A stretch of DNA of 64,000 nt from Burkholderia glumae LMG 2196 = ATCC 33617 (GTDB lineage: Bacteria > Pseudomonadota > Gammaproteobacteria > Burkholderiales > Burkholderiaceae): positions 372,001-436,000 of the forward strand of contig NZ_CP009434.1 in the NCBI RefSeq assembly GCF_000960995.1, written 5' to 3'. Position numbers and translations under genes: made by a program. The notes beneath the pieces were generated by a model. That model was not told the origin of the DNA. It did not search any database and worked only from the letters and a program-made list of their open reading frames with translations. Below are positions 34,245 to 43,752 of this stretch, one piece after another; the stretch's first letter is position 1; each line of letters opens with the position of its first letter.

Positions 34245-34940
34245 ATGAAAATGGAAGATGGCCTCGCCACTTCGAACAGCGGGCTCGCGCAACTCGGCCG
34301 TCCCCGCCAGTACGAGGCAACGCGCAAGCAGTCGGCGCGCCGCTATGTCGGCATCGCCGTCGTGCTGCTGCTGCACGTGGTGCTGATCTACGCACTGCTC
34401 AACGGCCTCGCGACCAAGGTCGTGCAGGTGATCCAGCACCCGATCGAAACTCGCATCATCGAGCCGGTCAAGCCGCCGCCGCCGCCGCCGATGCCCACCG
34501 TCAAGCTGCCGCCGCCGAAGTTCGCGCCGCCGCCGCCGCCGTTCGTGCCGCCGCCCGAGGTGCCGGTGCAGGCACCGCCGCAGACGCCGATCGTGCATCA
34601 GGCCGCTCCGGTGGTGTCCGCGCCCGTCACGGCACCGCCCGTGGCCGCGCCGCCCGCCCCCAAGCCGGTGAGCCATGAGGTCGGCGTGGTGTGCCCGAAT
34701 TCGGATCAGATCCGCGGTTCGATCCCCTATCCGAAGGAGGCGCAGGAAAACAACATCACGGGCGACGTGCTGATCGAATTCACCGTGGACGCGGACGGCA
34801 GGATCACCAACGAGCGCGTCGCGCAGTCGGCCGATTCGGATCTCGATCGCGCTGCGTTCAATGCGGTCAAGCGGTTCAAGTGTGTGGCGCAGGGGCAACC
34901 GGTGCGCGTACAGGTTCCGTTCTCCTTCAATCTGAACTGA
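34245..34940 (+). CDS. tonB: TonB energy-transducing protein
   Basis: Inner-membrane-anchored periplasmic protein of about 231 residues. A single N-terminal membrane helix (YVGIAVVLLLHVVLIYALL) contains the conserved His used in TonB-ExbB/ExbD contact. A long Pro/Val/Ala linker follows (PPPPPPMPTVKLPPPK and on). The C-terminal domain has GDVLIEFTVDADGRITNERV and AAFNAVKRFKC. Two Cys (CPNSDQ and FKCV) may pair. Start uncertain among ATGs at 34233, 34245 and 34251; 34245 has GGAT six bases upstream. It leads a tonB-exbB-exbD-exbD-TPR run. Confidence 0.93.
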   Translation: MKMEDGLATSNSGLAQLGRPRQYEATRKQSARRYVGIAVVLLLHVVLIYALLNGLATKVVQVIQHPIETRIIEPVKPPPPPPMPTVKLPPPKFAPPPPPFVPPPEVPVQAPPQTPIVHQAAPVVSAPVTAPPVAAPPAPKPVSHEVGVVCPNSDQIRGSIPYPKEAQENNITGDVLIEFTVDADGRITNERVAQSADSDLDRAAFNAVKRFKCVAQGQPVRVQVPFSFNLN

Positions 34941-35035
34941 ATTCCCTCAATCTGGATCGGGCGCCGGCAGGGCCGGCGCCAGGCGACGAAGCATCACATG
35001 TTTTCGTCAGTATAACGAAAGAATAGGAGTTGGGT

Positions 35036-35947
35036 ATGGCCAAGCGTTCGATCGCCGCGCTCGCGGCAAGCATGATGATTTCCGCCACCGGCCTGGCCGT
35101 ATCGGTGGCCCCGGCGGTGCTGCTCGCGCCGCAGAGCGCGTTCGCGCAGGCGAGCGACGCGGCCGCCGGCTCGGCGCCCGCGGCCGTGCAGGCCGCGCCC
35201 GCCGCGACCGATGCGGTGCCCCCGCCGGCGCCGGCCGCCACCGAGGCGGTGGCCAACCCCTACGGCCTCGGCGCGCTCTGGAAGGGCGGCGACTTCGTCG
35301 CGCGCTTCGTGCTGGTGCTGCTGGTGATCATGTCGATGGGCAGCTGGTACATCATGATCACCAAGTTCCTCGAACAGGTGCGCGCCAACCGCCGCGCCAA
35401 GCATGCCGACCAGCAGCTCTGGACGGCCCCGTCGCTCAACGAGGGCGTCAAGCTGCTCGACGAGGCCTCGCCGTTCCGCTTCCTGACCGAGACCGCGATC
35501 GAGGCGGGCGAGCATCACCAGGAGGCGCTGCTCGAGGCGGTGGACCGCAACACCTGGATCGACGCGTCGGTCGAGCGCGGCATCACCAATGTCTCGAACC
35601 GCCTGCAGGACGGCCTGGCGTTCCTCGCCACAGTGGGCTCCACGGCCCCCTTCGTCGGCCTGTTCGGCACCGTCTGGGGTATCTATCACGCGCTGACCGC
35701 GATCGGCATCGCGGGCCAGGCCTCGATCGACAAGGTGGCCGGCCCGGTGGGCGAAGCCCTGATCATGACCGCCATCGGCCTGGCCGTGGCGGTGCCGGCA
35801 GTGCTCGGCTACAACTTCCTGGTTCGCCGCAACAAGACCGTGATGGAGCGCGTGCGCAACTTCGGCGCGCAGCTGCACACCGTGGTGCTGGCCGGCGGCA
35901 AGCGCACCCGCGTGGCCGGCGCGCCGGCCGCCACGCTCGGCCGCTGA
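35036..35947 (+). CDS. exbB: ExbB/TolQ-family proton channel subunit
   Basis: Inner-membrane protein of 303 residues. It begins with a signal peptide and an Ala/Pro-rich periplasmic stretch (residues about 36-80) before the first membrane helix (FVLVLLVIMSMGSWYIMI), the long form seen in many proteobacteria. The other helices include STAPFVGLFGTVWGIYHAL and EALIMTAIGLAVAVPAVL, with the conserved Thr and Pro channel residues. AGGAG at 35025-35029 supports the ATG at 35036. exbD follows 13 bp later. Confidence 0.95.
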   Translation: MAKRSIAALAASMMISATGLAVSVAPAVLLAPQSAFAQASDAAAGSAPAAVQAAPAATDAVPPPAPAATEAVANPYGLGALWKGGDFVARFVLVLLVIMSMGSWYIMITKFLEQVRANRRAKHADQQLWTAPSLNEGVKLLDEASPFRFLTETAIEAGEHHQEALLEAVDRNTWIDASVERGITNVSNRLQDGLAFLATVGSTAPFVGLFGTVWGIYHALTAIGIAGQASIDKVAGPVGEALIMTAIGLAVAVPAVLGYNFLVRRNKTVMERVRNFGAQLHTVVLAGGKRTRVAGAPAATLGR

Positions 35948-35960
35948 GCGGAGGCACGCC

Positions 35961-36383
35961 ATGGCCATGAGTGTCGGGCAGGAAGACGACGACGAGGTGA
36001 TCGCCGCGATCAACACCACGCCGCTCGTCGACGTGATGCTGGTGCTGCTGATCATCTTCCTGATCACGATCCCGGTCGTCACGCACACGATTCCGCTGCA
36101 ACTGCCGAAGGAGGCCGTGCAGCCGCTGCAGACCACGCCCAAGAGCATCGAGCTCGCGGTGAACCGCGAGGGCCAGTACTTCTGGGGCGAGCAGCTGGTG
36201 GACGGGCCGACGCTGCTCGCCAAGCTGAAGGCGGTCTCGCAGATGGTGCCGCAGCCGGACGTGCACGTGCGCGGCGATCAGGACACGCGCTACGAGTTCA
36301 TCGGGCGTCTGATCACCGATTGCGAGCGGGCGGGCATCGCCAAGGTGTCCTTCATCACCGAGCCGCCGGCGCGCGGCGGTTAA
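35961..36383 (+). CDS. exbD: ExbD/TolR-family protein 1
   Basis: Single-pass inner-membrane protein of 140 residues. The membrane helix opens with INTTPLVDVMLVLLIIFLI and contains the essential Asp24, the proton-translocating residue. The periplasmic part follows. It shares 13-bp and 16-bp gaps with exbB and the second exbD, so all are in one operon. Confidence 0.95.
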   Translation: MAMSVGQEDDDEVIAAINTTPLVDVMLVLLIIFLITIPVVTHTIPLQLPKEAVQPLQTTPKSIELAVNREGQYFWGEQLVDGPTLLAKLKAVSQMVPQPDVHVRGDQDTRYEFIGRLITDCERAGIAKVSFITEPPARGG

Positions 36384-36399
36384 GGCCAGGGAGCCGACT

Positions 36400-36828
36400 A
36401 TGGGTATGAACGTGTCCTCGCGCAGCGGCGGCGAGCCGGAGGTGATGGTCGACATCAACACCACGCCGCTGATCGACGTGATGCTGGTGCTGCTGATCAT
36501 GCTGATCATCACCATCCCGATCCAGATGCACTCGGTGAAGATGGACCTGCCGGTCGGCAATCCGCCGCCGCCGCCCACGCCGCCGGAGATCGTGCAGATC
36601 GACATCGACTTCGACGGCACCACCACCTGGAACGGCGCGCCGGTGCCGAACCGCGCCGCGCTGGAAGCGAAGCTGCAGCAGGCCGCGGCCGAACCGGTGC
36701 AGCCCGAGATCCACCTGCGCCCGAACAAGCTGGTGCCGTACCGCGACGTGGCCGGCGTGCTGGCCGCCGCGCAGCGCGTCGGGGCGACCAAGATCGGCCT
36801 GATCGGCAACGAACAGTATATGCAGTAA
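36400..36828 (+). CDS. ExbD/TolR-family protein 2
   Basis: A second ExbD of 142 residues with Asp26 in INTTPLIDVMLVLLIMLII. The periplasmic domain starts with a Pro-rich VGNPPPPPTPPE segment not seen in the first copy, so this is a divergent paralogue. In Xanthomonas a tonB-exbB-exbD1-exbD2 set is known in which the second ExbD has a specialised role. Confidence 0.94.
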   Translation: MGMNVSSRSGGEPEVMVDINTTPLIDVMLVLLIMLIITIPIQMHSVKMDLPVGNPPPPPTPPEIVQIDIDFDGTTTWNGAPVPNRAALEAKLQQAAAEPVQPEIHLRPNKLVPYRDVAGVLAAAQRVGATKIGLIGNEQYMQ

Positions 36829-36844
36829 CGAACCGGGCACTTCG

Positions 36845-38038
36845 ATGATCGACCAACGGATGACGCGCGCCGCGCTCGCGGCCGCGCTGGGGATGTTTTT
36901 TGCCTGCGCCGCGCCGCTCGCGAGCGCGGCCGACACGCTGCGGCCCGAGGTGGCCAAGCCGCTCGCGGCCGCGCAGGAGCTTTATCGCGCGCACAAGTAT
37001 CGCGATGCGCTCGGCAAGATCGCGCTTGCGCAGGCCGTGCCGAACAAGACCCCCTACGAGGCGGTGACGGTGGACGAAATGCGCGGCGCCGCGGCGATCG
37101 CGGCTGGCGATGCGGGCGCCGCCGAACAGGCCTACGAGGCCGTGCTGGCCTCGGGCCACGCGAGCCCCGCCGACGAGCAGCGCACGGCCGCCGCGCTGGC
37201 CGGGCTCTATTTCCAGCAGAAGAACTATCCGCTCGCGATCCGCACCGCGCAGCGCTATCAGAAGGCGGGCGGCGGCGATCCCGAGATGCGCACGCTGCTG
37301 CTGCAGTCGTACTACCTGTCGAACGACTGCAAGCCGGTGGTGGCCACGCTCAGGCCCGCGCTCGAGGCCGACACGCGCGCGGGCCGCGTGCCCGAGGAGG
37401 CGTCGCTGCAGATGCTGGCCACCTGCGCGCAGCGCACCGGCGACGGCGCGACCTATCGCGCCGCGCTCGAATCGCTGGTGGTCCACCATCCGAATCCGGC
37501 CTATCAGACCCAGCTGTTCGACGCGATCCGCACGCGGCCCGGCTATCTGTCCTCGCTCGACCTCGACCTGTACCGGCTGCGGCGTGCCAGCGGCGGCCTG
37601 ACGAGCGCCGCCGACTACATGGAGATGACGCAGCTCGCGATCGTGGCCGGCTCGACGGCCGAAGCCAAGCAGGTGGTGGACCAGGGTTTCGCCTCGGGCG
37701 TGCTCGGCCACGATGCCCAGGCCGAGCGCGAGAAGCGCCTGCAGGCGCTGGCCGCCAAGCGCGCGGTGGCGCCGCCCGATCCGGCCAACCCGGTCGATCC
37801 GGTAGACGCGGGGCTCAACCAGGTGTTCGCCGGCAAGGCGGCCGAAGGCCTCGCGCAGATCCGGCAGGCGATCGCCAAGGGCGGCCTCGCGCATCCGGAT
37901 CTGGCGCAGCTGCGCCTCGGCGAGGCGTACTACGTCGCGGGCGACAAGCCCCGCGCGGTGCAGGCCTGGCGCGCCGTCAACGGGAACGACGGGACAGCCG
38001 ACCTCGCGCGGCTGTGGACCCTCGTCGCGGCGAAATGA
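36845..38038 (+). CDS. TPR-like periplasmic protein of the Ton operon
   Basis: Protein of 397 residues with a signal sequence ending near ASAAD (residue 29). The rest is all-helical with TPR-like repeats (for example AAQELYRAHKYRDALGKIALAQ, AALAGLYFQQKNYPLAIRTAQRY and LGEAYYVAGDKPRAVQAWRAV). TPR proteins encoded with TonB/ExbBD, such as TtpC of Vibrio, are needed by their TonB. It begins 16 bp after exbD2. No lipobox. An in-frame ATG at 36860 is an alternative start. Confidence 0.8.
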   Translation: MIDQRMTRAALAAALGMFFACAAPLASAADTLRPEVAKPLAAAQELYRAHKYRDALGKIALAQAVPNKTPYEAVTVDEMRGAAAIAAGDAGAAEQAYEAVLASGHASPADEQRTAAALAGLYFQQKNYPLAIRTAQRYQKAGGGDPEMRTLLLQSYYLSNDCKPVVATLRPALEADTRAGRVPEEASLQMLATCAQRTGDGATYRAALESLVVHHPNPAYQTQLFDAIRTRPGYLSSLDLDLYRLRRASGGLTSAADYMEMTQLAIVAGSTAEAKQVVDQGFASGVLGHDAQAEREKRLQALAAKRAVAPPDPANPVDPVDAGLNQVFAGKAAEGLAQIRQAIAKGGLAHPDLAQLRLGEAYYVAGDKPRAVQAWRAVNGNDGTADLARLWTLVAAK

Positions 38039-38063
38039 ATCACGAACGGGACAGCGAGCGACC

Positions 38064-38639
38064 ATGGCCTCGTTCAGCGATGAATCGACGTCGGCCGCGG
38101 CCGCGATCGGCGCGCGAATGCGCGCGCTGCGCCAGCGGCTGAAGCTCACGCTCGACGAGGTCGCGGCGGCCGCGGGCATCTCGAAGCCGTTCCTGTCGCA
38201 GGTCGAGCGCGGCCGCGCCACGCCGTCGCTGGCCTCGCTGGCCGGCATCGCCCGCGCGCTCGGCGTCACGATGCAGTACTTCGTCGAGGCGCCGAGCGAG
38301 GCGAAGGCGGTCAGGCGCGCGGACACGCTGCAGTTCTTCAGCTTCGCGGATTCGGCCAACTCGTTCGCGCGCATGACCAACCCGGGCAGCAGCCGCCAGC
38401 TCGACGCGGTACTGGTGAGGCTGCCGGCCCGCGAACCGGGCTCTCCGATGCCGTCGGACGCGGGCGAGCAGTTCCTGTACGTGGTGCGCGGCGAGATCGC
38501 GCTGACGCTGAACGGCCGCACGCTGACGCTGAAGCCCGGCGACACCGCGCACTACGAGGCGGCGCTCGCGCAGGCGTGGCGCAACGCGGCCGACGAGGAG
38601 GCGTGGGTGGTCTGGGTCGGCACGCCGAGACTGTTTTGA
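38064..38639 (+). CDS. XRE-family regulator with C-terminal cupin domain
   Basis: Transcription factor of 191 residues. The Cro/C1 helix-turn-helix is at 15-70 (LRQRLKLTLDEVAAAAGISKPFLSQVERGRATPSLASL). A cupin fold follows at about 110-185 (LYVVRGEIALTLNGRTLTLKPGDTAHYEA). XRE-cupin regulators usually sense a small molecule in the cupin. It is 25 bp after the TPR gene and 300 bp before the receptor gene, so it may control either or both. Confidence 0.92.
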   Translation: MASFSDESTSAAAAIGARMRALRQRLKLTLDEVAAAAGISKPFLSQVERGRATPSLASLAGIARALGVTMQYFVEAPSEAKAVRRADTLQFFSFADSANSFARMTNPGSSRQLDAVLVRLPAREPGSPMPSDAGEQFLYVVRGEIALTLNGRTLTLKPGDTAHYEAALAQAWRNAADEEAWVVWVGTPRLF

Positions 38640-38939
38640 CATGGAAGGGAGATGCGGCCGGCAGGGGCGGGTAGCCGGAGCGTAAGACGAAATTCCGGCG
38701 CGGCTAGGACGAGCGATCGGAACGACTCGTTTGCATGACTAACAAAACGAAAGGTCGGACGGAAGCCGTGCGGCCGGTGCGAACGAGGTGGTGGCAGGCA
38801 GCAAGGGCAGTACGCAATCGGCAAGACAAGGGTTTGACAACGGGTGCCGGGACGCGATGCCGCGCAGGCGGTAAACGGATTTCACGAGATTCCGGGCGCG
38901 CGACGGGTGGGGGTCTATTTGTTCAGCGAGAGGGGCAAG
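38640..38939. other. Spacer before TonB-dependent receptor
   Basis: A 300-bp gap without a clear promoter, operator palindrome or terminator. GAGAGGGG (38929-38936) is the receptor's ribosome binding site. A promoter here would separate receptor expression from the Ton operon. Confidence 0.45.
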
Positions 38940-41696
38940 ATGAAACAGAGAGTGTTGGCGACGGCCGTGAGGCAGATCGTCTGGGCGGAAATCGCATTGG
39001 CGGCCACGCTGGCCGCGCCGGCGTTCGCGCAAAGCCAGCCTGCCGCCGGCCCGGCGACGGTGGCCGATGCGGTGGCGAACGGCCCGGCCGTGACGGTGGC
39101 GCAGGCGGCCGCGCCGTCGAGCGTGGGCACGGCGAGCACGGCCGAGGCGCCCGCAGCGGCGCCGGGCACGGCGGCCACGGGACCGGACGGCAAGAAGGTG
39201 GCGCAGATCAAGCGCTTCGAGGTGACCGGCTCGCTGATTCGCAGCTCGGACAAGGTCGGCTTCAACCAGGTTCAGACGATCACGCAGAAGGACATCACCA
39301 GCAGCGGCGCGGTGACCGTGTCCGACTTCCTGCGCAACACCACCGCCAACTCGGCCAACAGCTGGGGCGAAGGCCAGAGCAGCAGCTTCGCGGCCGGCGC
39401 GGCCGGCATCGCGCTGCGCGGCCTGCCGGAGAAGTACACGCTGGTGCTGGTGGACGGCCAGCGCGTGGCGCCGTTCGCGTTCTTCTCGAACGCGGACGAT
39501 TCGTTCTTCGATCTCAACACGATCCCGCTCAACGCGATCGAGCGCATCGAAATCGTCAAGACCGGCGCCGTGTCGCAATACGGCTCGGACGCGATCGGCG
39601 GCGTCGTCAACATCATCACCAAGCACGATTTCCGCGGCCTGCAGCTCGACGGCAGCCTCGGCAGCGCGATCAACGCCGGCAACGGCAACGGCACCACCAA
39701 GTTCGGCGTGCTCGGCGGCTTCGGCGACCTGAACGCCGACCGCTTCAACATTACCGCTGCGGCCAGCTTCTACAAGTCCAACGGCTTCACGCTGGCCGAT
39801 CGCGACTCCACGCGCAACATGGACTACACCGGCAAGCCGGGCGGCCTGTCGCTGCTCGGGCCGTCGTACTGGAACTTGCCGGACGGCTCGACTCAGGCGC
39901 TGGGCGGCTGCACGCCGCGTCCGGCTGCCACCAATTCGCTCACGCAGGGCCTGCCGGGCACCATCTGCGGCATCAATACCGCGCAGAGCATGTCGGTCCT
40001 GCCGATGACGGAGCGCCTGAACGCGAAGCTGCACGGCGACTTCAAGGTGGACGACAAGACCACCGCGTTCGCCGATTTCATGATCAGCAGCATTTCGTCG
40101 ACCTCGAACCAGGGCACCCACACGGTGGGCAACCCGCAGGGGCCGGCCCTGGTCTGGAACCCGGCCACGCAGCAGCTCACGCCGTTCAACACGGTAGTGC
40201 CCACCAGCAACCCGTACAACACCACGGGCGTGCCGTCGGTGCTCACCTACACGTTTCCGGCCACGGTCGCCGAGAAGACCAACTCGACGTTCTGGCGTGC
40301 GTCCACCGGCGTCAAGGGTTCGTTTACGCTGCCCTATGGCGACTGGGACTGGTCGACCTCGCTCAGCCACTCGCAGAGCACGGTCAGCAACTCGTTCTCG
40401 AACGCGCTCAACGTCAACCAGCTCACCAATATCTACCAGAACGGCGCGCTGAATTTCGCGAACCCGTCGGCCACGCCGGGCGCGTTCAACGGGCTGTATC
40501 AGGACGCCAGCACGTTCGGTATCTCGAAGCTCGATACGGTGGACGCGACGCTGTCCACGCCGAACCTGTTCCACCTGCCCACAGGTGACGTCGGCCTTGG
40601 CCTGGGCGCGCAGTTCACCCACCAGAGCGAATTCCTCGCGCCGGGCTCGGGCTACGTGGACGGCGCCGTGACCTCGCCGAACCTTCAGTCGGTGAACGGC
40701 CAGCGCAACGTCGCGGCGGTCTACTATCAGATCAACGTGCCGATCCTGAAGAACCTGACGTTCAGCCAGTCGGGCCGCTACGACCACTACTCCGACGTCG
40801 GCGGCGCGTTCTCGCCGCGCTTCGCGCTGCGCTACCAGCCGGCCCAGCAGCTCACGCTGTACACCTCGTACAGCCGCGGCTTCCGCGCGCCGACCTTCGT
40901 CGAGGACAGCGCCTCGCGCACCATCGGCAGCCAGATCGATCCGGCCACCGGCCTGAACTACACGTCGATCACGGTGGGCAACCCGAACATTGCGCCGGAG
41001 CACACGCGCAACCTGAACATCGGCTTCCAGCTCTCGCCGAGCCGCTACACCGATTTCAGCCTCGACTGGTACAAGATCCGCGTGGACAACGTGATCGGCC
41101 AGGGCAGCCCGTCGAGCGTGGTGAGCGATCCGAACACCGGCGCGCTGCTGTACAAGGTGATCCCGTACCAGAACCTCGGCTACCTCGACACCAACGGCTT
41201 CGAGTCGACGTTCCGCCAGGCGGTGCCGCTCAAGGGCCTCGGCACCATCACGCTGTCGGGTGACTGGGCCTACGTGAAGAGCTTCAAGATCGGCACGCCG
41301 GGTGCGGCGCCGGTGGACGGCGCGGGCAACAACTACACGCTGACCCAGCCGTTCGGCGGCAGCTTCCCGCGCTGGCGCGGCAACACCACGCTGGACTGGA
41401 ACTACCACCGCTGGGATGCCGCGCTGACCTGGCAGTTCACCGGCCCGTACGCGCAGAACCTGTCCGCGGCGCCGGCGCCGAGCAAGGTCGGCTCCTACAG
41501 CCAGTTCAACCTGATGGTGACCTACACGGGCTTCAAGAACTGGACGATCTACGGCGGCATCGACAACATCTTCAACCGCACGCCGCCGTATGACCCGATC
41601 TTCGCGAACGGCACGATTAGCCAGAATGGCTATGACCAGTCGATCTACACCTACATCGGCCGCTTCGCCCAGATCGGCGCGACCTACAAGTTCTGA
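38940..41696 (+). CDS. TonB-dependent outer-membrane receptor
   Basis: Outer-membrane transporter of 918 residues. A signal peptide ends near residue 31 (AFA|QSQ), followed by 55 residues of Ala/Pro/Thr-rich sequence. The plug domain starts with KRFEVTGSLIRSS, a TonB-box-like region typical of the large-ligand branch, and includes LRGLPEKYTLVLVDGQRVAPF. The barrel ends in terminal Phe (YKF). No iron-siderophore hallmark is evident. Its place between a dedicated Ton operon and a peptide ABC importer suggests a peptide or peptide-conjugate ligand. Confidence 0.93.
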   Translation: MKQRVLATAVRQIVWAEIALAATLAAPAFAQSQPAAGPATVADAVANGPAVTVAQAAAPSSVGTASTAEAPAAAPGTAATGPDGKKVAQIKRFEVTGSLIRSSDKVGFNQVQTITQKDITSSGAVTVSDFLRNTTANSANSWGEGQSSSFAAGAAGIALRGLPEKYTLVLVDGQRVAPFAFFSNADDSFFDLNTIPLNAIERIEIVKTGAVSQYGSDAIGGVVNIITKHDFRGLQLDGSLGSAINAGNGNGTTKFGVLGGFGDLNADRFNITAAASFYKSNGFTLADRDSTRNMDYTGKPGGLSLLGPSYWNLPDGSTQALGGCTPRPAATNSLTQGLPGTICGINTAQSMSVLPMTERLNAKLHGDFKVDDKTTAFADFMISSISSTSNQGTHTVGNPQGPALVWNPATQQLTPFNTVVPTSNPYNTTGVPSVLTYTFPATVAEKTNSTFWRASTGVKGSFTLPYGDWDWSTSLSHSQSTVSNSFSNALNVNQLTNIYQNGALNFANPSATPGAFNGLYQDASTFGISKLDTVDATLSTPNLFHLPTGDVGLGLGAQFTHQSEFLAPGSGYVDGAVTSPNLQSVNGQRNVAAVYYQINVPILKNLTFSQSGRYDHYSDVGGAFSPRFALRYQPAQQLTLYTSYSRGFRAPTFVEDSASRTIGSQIDPATGLNYTSITVGNPNIAPEHTRNLNIGFQLSPSRYTDFSLDWYKIRVDNVIGQGSPSSVVSDPNTGALLYKVIPYQNLGYLDTNGFESTFRQAVPLKGLGTITLSGDWAYVKSFKIGTPGAAPVDGAGNNYTLTQPFGGSFPRWRGNTTLDWNYHRWDAALTWQFTGPYAQNLSAAPAPSKVGSYSQFNLMVTYTGFKNWTIYGGIDNIFNRTPPYDPIFANGTISQNGYDQSIYTYIGRFAQIGATYKF

Positions 41697-41822
41697 CGGT
41701 CCAGCCTGGGCCGCCGCGTTCGCCCCCGCTGCTGCGCGGGCCGGCGCGGCGGCCCGCCTCCCTCAACCCTTGACGACGGCATGCCGGCCGCCCGGCGGCA
41801 TGCCCTCCACCGCAGGATGACG

Positions 41823-43748
41823 ATGAATTCTGTCTCGATGCGCCGGCCACGGGCCGCGGGTCACGCCCTGGCCGCCCGCCTCGCGCGCGTGGCCGCCTTC
41901 GCGTGCGTCGCGGCGGCGGCCTGCTTCATGCAGCCGGGCGCCGCGCTTGCCGTGCCGGCGATCGCGCAGTACGACGCGCCGAAGTACCCGCCGAACTTCA
42001 CGCATTTCGACTACGCGGACCCGGACGCGCCCGCCGACGGCACGCTCACGTTCAACAACTACAACCAGCTGCAGAGCTACGACTCGCTGAACCCGTTCCT
42101 GGTGCGCGGCGCGCCGGCGCCGGACATCCAGAACCTGATGTTCGACACGCTGATGCAGCGCAGCTGGGACGAGCTGGCCTCCGAATATCCGCTGATCGCC
42201 GACGACGTCGAGATCGCGCCGGACCGCAGCTCGGCCACCTTCCACATCAATCCGGCCGCGCGTTTCTCGAACGGCGACCCGATCACGGCCGCCGACGTCA
42301 AGTATTCGTTCGACACGCTGGCGAGCCCGCAGGCCTCGCCGATCGTCAACGCGCAGTTCGAGGTGATTCGCCGCGCCACGGTGGTGGACCGCCTCACGGT
42401 GCGTTTCGATTTCAAGCGGCCCGAGCGCTCGGCGCCGCTGATCGCGGGCGATCTGCCGGTGTTCTCGCCGAAGTGGGGGCAGCGCGCCGACGGCACGCGC
42501 CCGCCGTTCGACCAGATCGTGGAGGTGCCGCCGATCGCGAGCGGCGCCTACCTGATCGCCGAGCGCGCCAACGACAAGCAGATCGTCTACGAGCGCAATC
42601 CGCAGTACTGGGCCGCCAACCTGCCGACGCGGCGCGGCATGTTCCGCTTCCAGCGCATCACGTTCAAGCTCTATGTCGACCTCTACACCATGCTCGAGGC
42701 GTTCAAGGCCGGCGACATCGACATGCGCATGGAATACAGCTCGTCGCAATGGGCGCGCCGCTACGTGGGCAAGAATTTCGACAACGGGCTGCTGAAACAG
42801 GGGCTGTTTCCCGACGGCCCGCCGCAGATGCAGGGCTTCCTGATCAACCTGCGCCGGCCGATGTTCCAGGACGTGCGGGTGCGCCACGCGCTGGCGCTGG
42901 CGTTCGACTACGACTGGATGAACCGGATGATGTTCTACGGCCAGTACCGGCGGACCAACAGCTTCTGGGAGGCGAGCCCGTTCGGCGCCACCGGCATGCC
43001 CAGCGAGAAGGAGCTGGCGCTGCTCGAGCCGTTCCGCAAGTCGCTGCCGCCCGAGGTGTTCGGGCCGATGGTGAAGCAGCCCAGCACGCTGCCGCCGAAC
43101 TCGCTGCGCGGCAACCTCAAGCAGGCGCGGGCGCTGCTGGAGGCGGCCGGCTGGCACTATCGCGACGGCGCGCTGCGCGACGCCAACGGCACCCCGATGA
43201 CGATCGAGATCATCGACGACGAGCCCGGCATGGACCGCCTGATCCTGCCGTACACGCAGGCGCTCGCGCTGCTCGGCATCCACGCCTGGCTGCACGAGAT
43301 CGACAGCGCGCTGTATCAGAAGCGGCTCGACAACTTCCAGTACGACATGACCACCTACATCTACGCGCCGGTCACGATCCCCGGCGCGGAGCTGACGCGC
43401 CGCTTCGGCAGCGCGGCCGCCGACGAGCCCGGCTCGGAAAACTATCCGGGCCTGAAGTCGAAGGCGGTGGACGCGTTGATCCGCGACGTGCTCGCGGCCG
43501 ACACGCTCGACCAGCTGGAGACGGCCACCCGCGCGCTCGACCGCGTGCTGATCAACCTCTACATCCTGGTGCCGCAGTACTACCTGCCCAACGCGCGGAT
43601 CGCCTACAAGAGCACCTACGGCCATCCGAAGGTGATTCCCGCGTCGTTCAACTACGAGGACTGGATGATCGACTACTGGTACCGCAAGCGCCCCGCCGCG
43701 GGCGCCGCGCACGCGGCCGGCGCCTCGGGTGCCGCCGGCAAGGAGTGA
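41823..43748 (+). CDS. YejA-type peptide-binding protein of ABC importer
   Basis: Periplasmic binding protein of the SBP_bac_5 family, 641 residues. The signal peptide ends near LAVP (about residue 43). DPDAPADGTLTFNNYNQLQSYDSLNPF is typical of the YejA/microcin C subgroup, as are DITMRIEYSS-like segments and the C-terminal YEDWMIDYWY. In E. coli YejABEF imports peptides including microcin C. The ATG at 41823 is preferred (AGGA five bases upstream); another ATG lies at 41817. First gene of the long operon running to the RND pump. Confidence 0.9.
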   Translation: MNSVSMRRPRAAGHALAARLARVAAFACVAAAACFMQPGAALAVPAIAQYDAPKYPPNFTHFDYADPDAPADGTLTFNNYNQLQSYDSLNPFLVRGAPAPDIQNLMFDTLMQRSWDELASEYPLIADDVEIAPDRSSATFHINPAARFSNGDPITAADVKYSFDTLASPQASPIVNAQFEVIRRATVVDRLTVRFDFKRPERSAPLIAGDLPVFSPKWGQRADGTRPPFDQIVEVPPIASGAYLIAERANDKQIVYERNPQYWAANLPTRRGMFRFQRITFKLYVDLYTMLEAFKAGDIDMRMEYSSSQWARRYVGKNFDNGLLKQGLFPDGPPQMQGFLINLRRPMFQDVRVRHALALAFDYDWMNRMMFYGQYRRTNSFWEASPFGATGMPSEKELALLEPFRKSLPPEVFGPMVKQPSTLPPNSLRGNLKQARALLEAAGWHYRDGALRDANGTPMTIEIIDDEPGMDRLILPYTQALALLGIHAWLHEIDSALYQKRLDNFQYDMTTYIYAPVTIPGAELTRRFGSAAADEPGSENYPGLKSKAVDALIRDVLAADTLDQLETATRALDRVLINLYILVPQYYLPNARIAYKSTYGHPKVIPASFNYEDWMIDYWYRKRPAAGAAHAAGASGAAGKE

Positions 43749-43752
43749 CACG

